A stretch of DNA of 54,114 nt from Myxococcaceae bacterium (lineage in GTDB: Bacteria > Myxococcota > UBA727 > JABDBI01), in contig JAECQY010000011.1 of assembly GCA_016000045.1 (NCBI GenBank), forward strand, positions 1 through 54,114, in the 5' to 3' direction. The notes under the pieces are model-generated. The model was not told the origin of the DNA, made no database searches, and worked only from the letters and a program-made list of their open reading frames with translations. How positions within the stretch are numbered: position 1 is the stretch's first letter; each line of letters opens with the position of its first letter. Below, in pieces: positions 23,660-33,698 of the stretch. A program made the position numbers and the translations under genes.

Positions 23660-24631
23660 TTAATCAAGATTGCAGCCATCGTTCTCACAGTCACCCATGC
23701 CAAAACATCCATTAGCCCTGCTATTCGTTTTTAACAATTCCGTCACATCCGAAACACTTTTTGCATCGCACGCAACCATGAGAAGCCGATCAAAGCCCAC
23801 GGCAATCCCCGCCGTGACTGGCATCGAAGCAAGCTCTTCAAGAAATTCATGATCTAATTCAGGGCTTCGTTTGCCAAGACTTTCACGGATCTGCTGCTCT
23901 TCTTGAAATCGCCTTCTTTGCTCTTGAGGGTCTGTTAACTCGAGAAAGGCATTCGCTAGTTCAACTTGCTGGTAGTAAATTTCAAACCGCTCTGCAAAGC
24001 AAGGGTCGTCCGCGCAATAGGCTGAAAGCGCCGCCATGGAACGAGGCCAACGGGTCACCACACAAGGAGTCTCTTGACCAATTTGGGGCTCAATCTGAGC
24101 CCACATCACTTGATGAAAAGCATCCGAAAAATCCGCCTCAGGTCTTAGCGCAAAACCTTTTTCGGTGACTTTCTGTGGCAGATTGGCTTCTTCAATCGAG
24201 CGTCTTAAATCGATTCCGACATGCTTTTGCCAAAGTTCTTGAAGCGATACGACCTCGAAAGGTCGATGAAACTTTTCCGGTGCTAATCTACGAAATAGCT
24301 CCTCACAATCAGCAACCAAGTCCATCAGACTGGCATGCGTTCGGTACCATTCCAAAAGTGTGAACTCACGCAAGTGCAGCTGTCCTTCTGACTCATCGCG
24401 AAATACATGCCCGAGTTCGTAGATTTTATCGTAACCTCTGGCTAAGAGACGTTTTAGGTATAATTCTGGGCTTGTTCTTAATTGCTCATCTTGAACCCAA
24501 ATCGGGTCGATAAAAGCCTCCACCGCATTCGCTCGAATCAATACCGGAGAATCTACCTCTAGAAATCCCTGTTCGTCGAAATAGTGCCGAACGATTTTCT
24601 TAGCTTGATGCCGTCTTGTTAAGCGATTCAA
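23660..24631 (-). CDS. epmA: EpmA-type lysine--tRNA-ligase-like protein (EF-P lysylation)
   Basis: A 323-residue class-II aminoacyl-tRNA-synthetase paralogue lacking the anticodon-binding domain, matching EpmA/GenX, which attaches beta-lysine to elongation factor P. It shows motif 2 (ELGHVFRDE, LREFTLLEWYR) and motif 3 (GIAVGFDRLLM). The start is TTG at 24631, overlapping the M23 peptidase stop as TTGA. The C terminus carries an unusual Cys-containing tail (NGCFGMGDCENDGCNLD). Neither efp nor epmB is in the window. Confidence 0.88.
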   Translation of the reverse strand: MNRLTRRHQAKKIVRHYFDEQGFLEVDSPVLIRANAVEAFIDPIWVQDEQLRTSPELYLKRLLARGYDKIYELGHVFRDESEGQLHLREFTLLEWYRTHASLMDLVADCEELFRRLAPEKFHRPFEVVSLQELWQKHVGIDLRRSIEEANLPQKVTEKGFALRPEADFSDAFHQVMWAQIEPQIGQETPCVVTRWPRSMAALSAYCADDPCFAERFEIYYQQVELANAFLELTDPQEQRRRFQEEQQIRESLGKRSPELDHEFLEELASMPVTAGIAVGFDRLLMVACDAKSVSDVTELLKTNSRANGCFGMGDCENDGCNLD

Positions 24632-25875
24632 CTTCTTTCAAGCTCTTGTAGAAAAGGTTTGATTTTGGCGAGATAGTTTGGAAGCACACGATTGGGAAGC
24701 GGCTGACCCGCTGGGAAGCGTTGTTTGCCTGGATCGATGTAATTTTTATTGAGCATCATGCCGAAATGCAGGTGCGGACCTGTACTGCGACCGGTGGTCC
24801 CAACGTATCCGATGATCTGCTTTTGTTTGACACTCGCTCCTGCTCGAATTCCAGGCGCAATCCGAGAAGCGTGAAAATATTCCGTGACATAGCCTCCACG
24901 GTGTCGAATCCGAACCATCCGACCGGCGGTCGGGCTGTAGCGAGCTTCAAGAACCGTGCCATCAGCAATGGACCAAAACGGCGTCCCCGTAGGTGCCCCA
25001 TAATCCACGCCGTTGTGCTTTTTCTGCCGCATGAGCACAGGATGAAAACGCTGACCAAACCGAGACGTAATGCGCGCCAGAGCCATAGGAGCTTTCAAAA
25101 AGCCTTTCTCAACGGATTGGCCCTGCTCATCAAAAAAGCCGCGGTGTTTTAAGTCATCCGATTGATAATGAAACCCACGGAACAAACGACCTCGATTGTT
25201 GTACTGAGCGGCTAAAAGGTTTCCGTAACCGATCCATTTTCCATCCGCGTATCGGCTTTCAACAATTAACTTAAACGTATCGCCACGCTGAGCGTCTCGA
25301 TAGAAGTCCAGCTGCCAACCAAATAGTTCCGAGAACTGATTCACCAGTCCCGCATCCCCACCCGCAGCCAAAATTCCTTCATACAAACTATTGGAAATCT
25401 TACCGCTCAGAATCGCTTGCTTTTGCGAAACAGGTGTTTGATGTCGATTGAAATGAGTCAGCCCTTCTGATTTAAAAACTTCAAAACGAATGGGCACTCC
25501 ATGAGAGTCTTTCTGAATCAGCTCAAATCGAGAGAACGGATGCCAATTCTCCAAGAGGCTAAAAGGACGCTCGATCACAAAAACATCGCCCGATCGAACT
25601 TTTTTCATGTCCACATCGGGCTTCAAAGCCTCGACGATTTCCTGAATTTCTTGGCTAGATAAACCCTGACGAATCAATGCCTGCGATAGAGTTTCTCGAG
25701 CAAGCAATCGATCGGTCGTTCGCGTCCAAATGGGGGTGTGAAAAGCCCCCTCTTGTGGAGCTTCTAACTCTTCGTCACTTAAGCCCTGTCGCTGCCAACT
25801 GAAATAAAAGCCAACAGCCAATGAAACCACGAAAAGCACAAGGCCTAAGGGCAAAAACAAGCGGTTTTTCTTCAC
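24628..25875 (-). CDS. membrane-anchored M23 family metallopeptidase
   Basis: A 415-residue envelope protein with an N-terminal transmembrane anchor (about residues 5-25), a middle region with a LysM/SH3-like feel (KVRSGDVFVIERPF), and a C-terminal LytM/M23 domain. The zinc ligands are visible in HNGVDYGAPTG and GPHLHFGM, so it is probably an active cell-wall endopeptidase (MepM-like) facing the periplasm. Start is GTG 25875 after AGGGAG. It overlaps epmA by 4 nt. Confidence 0.9.
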   Translation of the reverse strand: MKKNRLFLPLGLVLFVVSLAVGFYFSWQRQGLSDEELEAPQEGAFHTPIWTRTTDRLLARETLSQALIRQGLSSQEIQEIVEALKPDVDMKKVRSGDVFVIERPFSLLENWHPFSRFELIQKDSHGVPIRFEVFKSEGLTHFNRHQTPVSQKQAILSGKISNSLYEGILAAGGDAGLVNQFSELFGWQLDFYRDAQRGDTFKLIVESRYADGKWIGYGNLLAAQYNNRGRLFRGFHYQSDDLKHRGFFDEQGQSVEKGFLKAPMALARITSRFGQRFHPVLMRQKKHNGVDYGAPTGTPFWSIADGTVLEARYSPTAGRMVRIRHRGGYVTEYFHASRIAPGIRAGASVKQKQIIGYVGTTGRSTGPHLHFGMMLNKNYIDPGKQRFPAGQPLPNRVLPNYLAKIKPFLQELERS

Positions 25876-25921
25876 GCAATCTCCCTTAAGTCAAATAGCC
25901 TATTGTATACAGTTTGTACGA

Positions 25922-26245
25922 TTATGCAAGCAAAGACTGAAGCTTAAGCGCAAGCCCCATATCTCCCTGCACTTTTATTTTTCCTTGCATGAACGCCATC
26001 GTAGGATTCATTTTTCCTGTAGCAATCGCTACCCAGTCTTCTCCTTTGGGAACACAGATCACGCATTGAGCGGCTTCGTCCTGATGGGTTTCATGGATCC
26101 AGTCGCTTTGTTTCGTGAGATCAACATGCCATTTCCCACCCTCTTCACCGCCGATATCAAACAAATAGCTCGCGTTCATTCTTTGGGCTTTCTCAAGCGT
26201 CAGTCGTTGTTTCATATCGTCAAAAATTTGCGCAATGGTTGGCAT
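25922..26245 (-). CDS. SCP2 sterol-binding-domain protein
   Basis: A 107-residue SCP-2 domain protein. It has a typical pattern of strands, GGKWHVDLTK, AQCVICVPKGEDW, GKMNPTMAFMQGKIKVQGD and a final ALKLQSLL helix. Such domains bind lipids or acyl-CoA. The ATG at 26245 follows GGAGG by 5 nt, a strong Shine-Dalgarno sequence, so the longer in-frame reading to 26293 is rejected. Confidence 0.88.
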   Translation of the reverse strand: MPTIAQIFDDMKQRLTLEKAQRMNASYLFDIGGEEGGKWHVDLTKQSDWIHETHQDEAAQCVICVPKGEDWVAIATGKMNPTMAFMQGKIKVQGDMGLALKLQSLLA

Positions 26246-26370
26246 AGGATCCTCCAAAAGCGATCGTTTAGCACGAGGCCGGTCAGAGCTCAAGCAACGC
26301 GCTAGGACAATTGCAAAGTCGGATGTTTCAGGTGTGCGGCCGGGCCCATAGGCGACACTCAGACACTCGA

Positions 26371-26399
26371 TTGATTAATCCGTTAGAGGGTGAGACAAT
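26371..26399 (+). promoter_or_regulatory. promoter of the third AAA/PD-(D/E)XK copy
   Basis: TTGATT (26371-26376), 17 nt, GACAAT (26394-26399), 8 nt to ATG 26408. Similarity to the copy 2 upstream region extends further, to an ATTGCAAA-TCGGA block near 26309. Confidence 0.6.
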
Positions 26400-26407
26400 C
26401 GGCCTCT

Positions 26408-28033
26408 ATGCGCTACGCGATTGGCATTGATGACTTTAAGCAACTCAGAACTTCGCTAGACTCTAAGGGCAATCGCAGCTTTTATTGTGATAAATCTCTT
26501 TTCATTCGTGATGTCATAGACGACGGCTCTGCGGTTCTTTTACTGCCCAGACCTCGACGTTTTGGCAAATCATTGAACCTATCCATGCTCAAGTATTTTA
26601 TGGGCAGCGATGAGCCTTTGTTTGAGGGTCTTGCCATTGAGCAGTACCCAGAAATTTTGGCGGGGTGGCGCGGTAAATTCCCGGTCGTGATGTTGGGATT
26701 TAAGGGGTTAAAAGCGGATACTTTTGGCGATCTGCAGGCTTCTTTGAAAGGATTGATTGCAAGCTGTTTTAGAGACTACGAGTACTTGACGGAGTCTGAT
26801 CAACTGTCTGATCTGAGCAAAAAAAGCATCTTGCCGTATTTTAGCCGCGACTTTCCCACCATCGATCTAGGCCCTTCCTTGATGCATCTCACCAAGCTTC
26901 TTGAGAAACACCACGGTCAAAAAGTTTGGGTGCTGATCGATGAGTATGACACGCCCTTGCAACATGCGTACTTAAATGGGTTTTTTCCGGAAGCGGTGGC
27001 GTTGTTTAAGCAAGTCCTGGGAGCGGTCCTCAAATCCAATACGTCTTTATACAAGGCGGTGATCACCGGTATCACTCGGAGTTTCAAAGAAAGCCTGTCT
27101 CCAGACCTCAATAACATTCGAGTTTATGATATTACCCAAAACGCTTATGCAAATTATTTCGGCTTTACGGAAGAAGAAGTGGGGGCGGTTTGCCCAGCAG
27201 AACATTTGCAGGAGCTCAAGTCTTGGTATAACGGTTATCACTTTGGAAAAAGTCGGTTAACGATTTATAACCCATGGTCGATTTTAAATTTTTTGAGCAA
27301 CCATTTTGATTTAAGGCCCTACTGGATCAATACGTCCAGCAACGACTTGATTCAAGATTGCCTGACAGCCGATAAATTGCCAGATGCACACAAACTCATC
27401 CAACGGGATAGCATTGATATCCCGATTGAGCCCCACACGGTAATGAGCGACCTGAGAGAAAACGCTTATTCGTTTTGGAATCTGTTGTTTATCTCAGGCT
27501 ATTTGACCCTGGATGCGGAAGGCAAGATGATGATTCCGAATCGAGAGGTCGCTTATTTCTTTGAAAAGACGGTGACTGCTTGGTTTGGCGGCAAGCAAAA
27601 AGAGCGTTTCTTAAACGAATTCTTGGAAGATTTGATTTGGGGAAATGCTCTTGAGCTGCAAAGTAAATTGCAACAGTTGATTTTGGAAACCCTGAGTTTC
27701 CATGATGTCACCGAACGCAAACAAGAATCGTTTTACCATGGTTTCTTGCTAGGCATGACGCTCGGTCTTCGAGGCCGTTACACGGTCAAGTCGAATCGAG
27801 AAAGCGGCTACGGGCGCTATGACTTGGGGCTGTACCCCCTAAACCCTCTGAAAGACCCGGGGATTTTGATCGAAGTCAAAATGGGCCTGGATGCAGCAGC
27901 CGGCTTGGAGCAGGTTGAAGAGAAAGCGTACTATCAAGACTTACAAACGGCCGGCTGTTCCAAGATTCAGACTTACTCGATTGCGTTTGATGGCAAACGG
28001 GTGAGCAGTTTGTACGCATGCAAAGGGCACTAA
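26408..28033 (+). CDS. AAA-ATPase-like / PD-(D/E)XK nuclease-domain protein, copy 3
   Basis: A 541-residue paralogue of the proteins at 6115 and 14384, with Walker A PRPRRFGKS, Walker B LIDEYD and the nuclease core YGRYDLGLYP/ILIEVKMG. Its first half matches copy 2 almost exactly, its 3' third (27598-27760) matches copy 1, and its middle (EHLQELKSWYNGYHFGKSR) is the most diverged of the three. The start is set at 26408 by the shared promoter and by identity with the other copies. An in-frame extension to 26390 would lie inside the promoter. Confidence 0.9.
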   Translation: MRYAIGIDDFKQLRTSLDSKGNRSFYCDKSLFIRDVIDDGSAVLLLPRPRRFGKSLNLSMLKYFMGSDEPLFEGLAIEQYPEILAGWRGKFPVVMLGFKGLKADTFGDLQASLKGLIASCFRDYEYLTESDQLSDLSKKSILPYFSRDFPTIDLGPSLMHLTKLLEKHHGQKVWVLIDEYDTPLQHAYLNGFFPEAVALFKQVLGAVLKSNTSLYKAVITGITRSFKESLSPDLNNIRVYDITQNAYANYFGFTEEEVGAVCPAEHLQELKSWYNGYHFGKSRLTIYNPWSILNFLSNHFDLRPYWINTSSNDLIQDCLTADKLPDAHKLIQRDSIDIPIEPHTVMSDLRENAYSFWNLLFISGYLTLDAEGKMMIPNREVAYFFEKTVTAWFGGKQKERFLNEFLEDLIWGNALELQSKLQQLILETLSFHDVTERKQESFYHGFLLGMTLGLRGRYTVKSNRESGYGRYDLGLYPLNPLKDPGILIEVKMGLDAAAGLEQVEEKAYYQDLQTAGCSKIQTYSIAFDGKRVSSLYACKGH

Positions 28034-28101
28034 CCGGGCACCTAGAGCGGTCACTGACTTTGCGATTGCCTTGCCAACCTATCTATGCGAATGAAGTGGG
28101 G

Positions 28102-28741
28102 ATGCCTACCCTTTTGTTTTTCGCCCTCTTCATGGCATTCGGCTGCGCTCATGATAAAATGGTTTCTGTGCAACCATCGAAACCCATCGAAGTCCTGAGT
28201 CTGTCCCAAATCGGCCAGGAAAATCACCATCTGATTGGGCACTTTAAACTTCAGGCGACCGGACTGAAACGCTTTTGGGGCAGCTTCGAATTTGATGTCG
28301 TTGCTCAAGATCCGCATTATCTCTATCTGGCAGTCGACTCTTTTTTCCGGCAACCTGCCCAAATTGTACGTTACAACGGAATCTCTCCTCCAGGCTCCTC
28401 GAAGCATGACCTTCAAAAAGCCTTAAACCTTCCCATTGAAGCCAGCGAGTTGGTCGACATCTTTCTCAGACGAATCGGCACCGACCTTGAATGGGCTGAA
28501 GCTCGTCGTGAATCCGGCCGCATCCAGATTCCCCTCCCGAATCAACAAAATTTGTGGATTGAACTGGAACAAAATGGAAGCCTTCGAAAACGCACGCTGA
28601 CAAAAGGCAAAGACCATCTTGTCTATTCAGTGACCTACACGCGCTATCCGTTTGAATTTGAACTTGAAGTTAGCTACCAAAATCAGATTCATAAGGCTAT
28701 TTTGAGCAGTCACGATGCCAAACTGAACCAAGGTCCCATAG

Positions 28742-28764
<23 letters not shown>
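28102..28764 (+). CDS. putative outer-membrane lipoprotein (LolB-like outline)
   Basis: A 220-residue lipoprotein. The signal [15 protein letters not shown] has its lipobox Cys at 15. The body is beta-rich ([47 protein letters not shown]), reminiscent of the LolA/LolB or DUF4292 fold, but I cannot confirm this. A GGGG precedes ATG 28102. Its end overlaps oppD by 23 nt, so it is in the same operon as the two ABC ATPases. Confidence 0.7.
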
Positions 28765-29698
<934 letters not shown>

Positions 29699-29707
29699 GA
29701 ACTTTTT

Positions 29708-30649
29708 ATGTTGACTGTCACGGATCTCAAAATGCATTTCTCGACACAGGGCAAACGCGTCCAAGCTTTAGATGGCGTCAGTTTCAGCATCGCGAAAGGA
29801 GAAACATTGGGGCTGGTGGGTGAATCGGGATGCGGAAAATCCACGCTGGGCAGAACTCTTCTTCGACTCTATGAGCCTAGCTCTGGCAAGATTGAATTTC
29901 AGGGTCAGGATATTACTCATTTAAGAGCGGGCCAACTCCGATCGTTTCGACGGAACATGCAGATTATCTTTCAGGATCCTTACGCTTCGCTGAACCCTCG
30001 AATGACCATTGGCAACATCATTGGCGAAGCCTTGGAAATCCATGCCTTATTTCCCAATCGATCCGAGCGCCTTCATCGAATCGAAGAGCTCATCCAGACG
30101 GTTGGACTTCGACCAGAAGCCATGAACCGGTATCCTCATGAGTTCTCGGGAGGCCAACGTCAACGCATTGGAATCGCGCGAGCGCTCGCGGTTGAGCCCG
30201 AATTCATCGTATGCGATGAACCGGTATCCGCCCTGGACGTTTCGATCCAAGCGCAAATCGTCAATCTTCTTCAAGATCTTCAAGAACAGCTCCAGCTCAC
30301 GTATCTCTTTATTGCCCACGACCTTATGATCGTTCGGCACATCTCAACCCGCATTGCCGTCATGTATTTGGGTAGCTTGGTTGAAATTGGGCCGGCTCGT
30401 GAAATCTACGAGTCCCCCAAGCACCCCTATACCCAAGCCTTACTCAGTGCGGTACCGATTCCAGACCCCTCAGCAAAACGAAAGCGGATTCGCCTGGAAG
30501 GGGAAATCCCCAGCCCATTAAGTCCCCCCTCTGGCTGCAAATTCCATCCACGTTGCCCTCAAGCGATGGCTATCTGTGCAACCAAAGTCCCCACGCTCCT
30601 TTCTACCCGTTCAGATCGACAAATCGCTTGCCATCTATACACTTCCTAG
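29708..30649 (+). CDS. oligopeptide/dipeptide ABC transporter ATPase (OppF/DppF type)
   Basis: A 313-residue partner ATPase. It has Walker [13 protein letters not shown]-loop FQDPYASLNP, signature FSGGQRQRIGIARAL and Walker B VCDEPVSALD. The Cys-containing C-terminal extension (GCKFHPRCPQAMAIC) is typical of OppF/DppF. It starts 9 nt after oppD, forming a compact ATPase pair. Confidence 0.92.
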   Translation: MLTVTDLKMHFSTQGKRVQALDGVSFSIAKGETLGLVGESGCGKSTLGRTLLRLYEPSSGKIEFQGQDITHLRAGQLRSFRRNMQIIFQDPYASLNPRMTIGNIIGEALEIHALFPNRSERLHRIEELIQTVGLRPEAMNRYPHEFSGGQRQRIGIARALAVEPEFIVCDEPVSALDVSIQAQIVNLLQDLQEQLQLTYLFIAHDLMIVRHISTRIAVMYLGSLVEIGPAREIYESPKHPYTQALLSAVPIPDPSAKRKRIRLEGEIPSPLSPPSGCKFHPRCPQAMAICATKVPTLLSTRSDRQIACHLYTS

Positions 30650-30673
30650 TGTGAATCTGATACAAAGCTCTTT

Positions 30674-31261
30674 GTGTTCAAAGCGATTTGCCTGCTGGTC
30701 TTTTTAATGTGGTTTGTTCCATGGGTTGGGCTTTTGAAGCTAGGCTTCGTTCTTTACCGACCTTATGAGTCCAATGGCCAAGATCGGTATTGGCGAATGA
30801 CGGGTCCTATGTTTAGCACCTGGACGCCGGAAGATCGAATTCCCAAAAGCTGCAAGCATGCCCTGATTCTGCAAGAAGATCAAAATTTTTACAAACATCC
30901 AGGATTTGATCTCCAAAATATTCAGCAAGCTTTAGAGCACAACCGAAAGATCGATCACGTGGTACTCGGAGCCAGCACTCTCACCCAACAACTTGTCAAA
31001 AACTTGTTTCTATCACGAGAAAAGAGTTACCTGAGAAAAGCACGGGAACTCATCGGAGCCATCCTGCTCGATCGCATGGTCAGCAAGCCAGATCAACTCA
31101 CCTGGTACTTCAATGTTGTTGAATTTGGCCCACGCATCTACGGCATTCAAGATGCGTCTCGTACTTACTTTCACAAAAGCCCTGCCCAACTGAGCACAGC
31201 AGACTGCAAAGCGCTTGTCTCCCTGCTCCCCGCCCCCGTTCAACGCTCTCAAAAGCTTTAA
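30674..31261 (+). CDS. mtgA: monofunctional peptidoglycan transglycosylase
   Basis: A 195-residue GT51 glycosyltransferase that polymerises lipid II glycan strands at the cytoplasmic membrane. It has one N-terminal membrane helix (about 4-26), the catalytic Glu in ILQEDQNFYKHPGFD, then GASTLTQQLVKNLFLS and KARELIGAILLDR. No transpeptidase domain follows, so it is the MtgA type rather than a class A PBP. Start is GTG 30674. The 3' end overlaps the convergent outer-membrane gene by 4 nt. Confidence 0.9.
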   Translation: MFKAICLLVFLMWFVPWVGLLKLGFVLYRPYESNGQDRYWRMTGPMFSTWTPEDRIPKSCKHALILQEDQNFYKHPGFDLQNIQQALEHNRKIDHVVLGASTLTQQLVKNLFLSREKSYLRKARELIGAILLDRMVSKPDQLTWYFNVVEFGPRIYGIQDASRTYFHKSPAQLSTADCKALVSLLPAPVQRSQKL

Positions 31262-32907
31262 AACGCTATTCCAGCCAATACTTGCAAAGACGAAGCCAAT
31301 CGAGCAGTCCCAAAGTCTGTGTAGAGAGTTCCTGGAACTTGGCTTGTGCTATGGTTGAGCCCCGAGAAAGGCACCAGCAAACCGTATTGCAGCCGTGCAA
31401 AAAGGCCGTACTCCGATTGATAAGTAGCGGATGCGTCAAACTCAAGGCCAAGCAAACGACTCTGGCCCGGGGTAGATTCCGCAAAATGGCTAAATGAAGA
31501 AATCACGTCAAGCCTTAAACCAAACGATTTGTTCAAATCGTAAGCGATGTGAGGCCTCAGGTAGAATGCATCCGTAATCGTCCCGATCACCTCTCGAAAC
31601 AGAATCATATCCACTTGATAAGCGGGGTTGAAGCGAAAATTATTCAGGGTGGTATCGCTTCCACCAAATTGCGAGCCGTCTGCATCGCCTTTTTGCGTCG
31701 TTTGCTTCAAGCCAGGTCGAGCGCCCATACCGTAAGCTCTGTCTCCAGAGGCCCATCCGGCATCCAAACCAAGGCCTAGCTTATTGGCCATCAAACCGTA
31801 GCGCGACCGAAACGCAATGCCTCCTTGCAAAATCGTGAGCGGGGTTGATTGATTCGGATCTGCCCAAAGACCGGTTGAATTCTTAATGCCTCCGATCATC
31901 CCAACCGCTTCCGCTTCCATGTGAAGCGTATTCCAGTAATAATCGGCCCAAAGCGAGGCAGAGCCAACACGTGAGTCACGCGTTTGAATTTGATCCTTCA
32001 GCCATGCATTTTTTTGCATCCGGTAAGAAGCCAAGGCTCCATAATTCAGAACCCAACGTTTATCTTGAATCAAGGCCTCAAGATCCGATTGTTTGTCTAT
32101 TTTGGCAAAACTCATCAAAAACGTGTATGTTGCCACAGAGGGATCGAGGCTGTAACGTTGCCCCCACTCGGTGTTTTGATAGGGGACTCCGGCATCGCCC
32201 AGAGAACCCGTACCACCACCACGCTGAATGGGTGAAACGGTTGAAACCAAAAAACCCGGCGTCAAATAGTGGCCCCACACTTGGGTCGTAAACAAAAGAC
32301 CGTCCACATTATCGCCATAGTCGTTGGTCATGGAATTTCCACTGTTGTACAACAGACCCATCCCGAAATGCATGGGCATTCGTCCAAAACGAAACTGCCC
32401 AACCGGGTTGTCGATTTCAGCCCAAACCCGTTTGATATTCAGATAATGATTCGGAAGCTCAAACTGCGTCGCCGTTAAGAACGAGTCCGGGTAGCTTGCA
32501 CTCCCGCTAAGCCCTGCGGAATGCCCTAGGACGAGATTATCGAAAATATCGAATGTTCCTTTGATGCGAATATCTTCATTCACATGAATCGTTGGGTCTA
32601 GCCTGAGGCGCAGGTCTCCGGAAAGAAGGCTGCTAGGGCGATCATTCGAATTCTTCCCTGCGTTCTCAGCGCTATGATAGGAAGACGGCACCGGACAGTG
32701 AGAGGTTCCCTGGCCCATTCGAGTTCCTACCGGCAAACGATCCATCGGGATATAGGTCCCAAGATCGCAGCGGTTTAAATAATTCATCCGGGCTCGAAAA
32801 TACCCATTCAACTCAAAGAAACTTTGCTTGGATACAGATTCTTCTTTCCAATCTTCTGCGAAGGAATTGAGAGACAGAGCAAAAAAAACAAAAAAAATTC
32901 GTCTCAT
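31258..32907 (-). CDS. outer-membrane beta-barrel protein, TIGR04551-like
   Basis: A 549-residue exported protein (signal peptide about 1-17, ending NSFA). It has many alternating-residue strands and a terminal aromatic (VLAGIAF), as in outer-membrane barrels. The segments LRLRLDPTIHVNEDIRIKG, FDNLVLG, FGRMPMHFGMGLL and DYGDNVDGLLF match my recollection of the TIGR04551 family, known mainly from Myxococcota and relatives. Substrate unknown. The gene is divergent from the sigma factor. Confidence 0.75.
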   Translation of the reverse strand: MRRIFFVFFALSLNSFAEDWKEESVSKQSFFELNGYFRARMNYLNRCDLGTYIPMDRLPVGTRMGQGTSHCPVPSSYHSAENAGKNSNDRPSSLLSGDLRLRLDPTIHVNEDIRIKGTFDIFDNLVLGHSAGLSGSASYPDSFLTATQFELPNHYLNIKRVWAEIDNPVGQFRFGRMPMHFGMGLLYNSGNSMTNDYGDNVDGLLFTTQVWGHYLTPGFLVSTVSPIQRGGGTGSLGDAGVPYQNTEWGQRYSLDPSVATYTFLMSFAKIDKQSDLEALIQDKRWVLNYGALASYRMQKNAWLKDQIQTRDSRVGSASLWADYYWNTLHMEAEAVGMIGGIKNSTGLWADPNQSTPLTILQGGIAFRSRYGLMANKLGLGLDAGWASGDRAYGMGARPGLKQTTQKGDADGSQFGGSDTTLNNFRFNPAYQVDMILFREVIGTITDAFYLRPHIAYDLNKSFGLRLDVISSFSHFAESTPGQSRLLGLEFDASATYQSEYGLFARLQYGLLVPFSGLNHSTSQVPGTLYTDFGTARLASSLQVLAGIAF

Positions 32908-32993
32908 ACCGATCTATCGGCTAACGTTTCACGCAACCTTTGTCAAATCCACACGAAACTCTCTCGGTAGCCAATCAAAACGGGAGAGATGCG

Positions 32994-33698
32994 ATGCTTA
33001 GAGATCCGCAAATGCTATTGTCTTATCGAAACGGAGAAGAATCCGCTTTTTTGGCGCTCTACGAAAAATATGCCTGCTCGTTGCATCGCTTTCTTCAAAG
33101 CGGATTTAATTTTTCAAGCCAAGGCAAAATGTGTCGCTTCCGCGGAGCCGATAACGGCTTAGACGCAGAATCACTGGTTCAAGAAACATTTGCCCGTGCT
33201 TTTGCCAAGACAACACGCGAGCATTACGATGGTGTGAGGCCTTTTCAAACCTATCTATTCTCGATTGCCAAAAACCTCGTTCTTCGTGAAAGCCTTCAAC
33301 GAAATCGAATGATTTCCACCGAATGGATGGATGAAGCGGAAAATGGAGAGAGTCTCTTTACCGGGGCACTCGATAGCGACATTGGGATCAGCCCTGAAAA
33401 ACACGTTGAGAACGAACAACTGAAAAACATTATGCAAGCCTTCATTAATCGACTGGACGCTGAGGAGAAGGCGTTTTTCTCGATCCGCTTTGTCCAAGGC
33501 CTGACTCAAGAAAGCACTGCCGATCGCATGGGAACAACTCGTGCACGAATCAAGCTGCTCGAAAAAAATATGCGCAAGCGTTTTCTTGAAACGCTCCGTA
33601 AAAATGGATACCTCACGAGCTATTCCCCCAATCCACGCTGGAAGCGCGTGGAAAAATTGCCCTACGAACTTGAAACCCAACGAGCCGCTTGTTGGTGA
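32994..33698 (+). CDS. RNA polymerase sigma-70 family factor (ECF-like)
   Basis: A 234-residue sigma factor with region 2 (FLALYEKYACSLHRFL, ESLVQETFARAFAKT, FQTYLFSIAKNLV) and region 4 (FFSIRFVQGLTQESTADRMG, ARIKLLEKNMRKRFL). The spacing and the lack of region 3 are ECF-like. About 30 residues with two short inserts separate the helices of region 2, longer than usual. The ATG at 32994 is preceded by GGGAGAG. No anti-sigma gene is adjacent. Confidence 0.88.
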   Translation: MLRDPQMLLSYRNGEESAFLALYEKYACSLHRFLQSGFNFSSQGKMCRFRGADNGLDAESLVQETFARAFAKTTREHYDGVRPFQTYLFSIAKNLVLRESLQRNRMISTEWMDEAENGESLFTGALDSDIGISPEKHVENEQLKNIMQAFINRLDAEEKAFFSIRFVQGLTQESTADRMGTTRARIKLLEKNMRKRFLETLRKNGYLTSYSPNPRWKRVEKLPYELETQRAACW

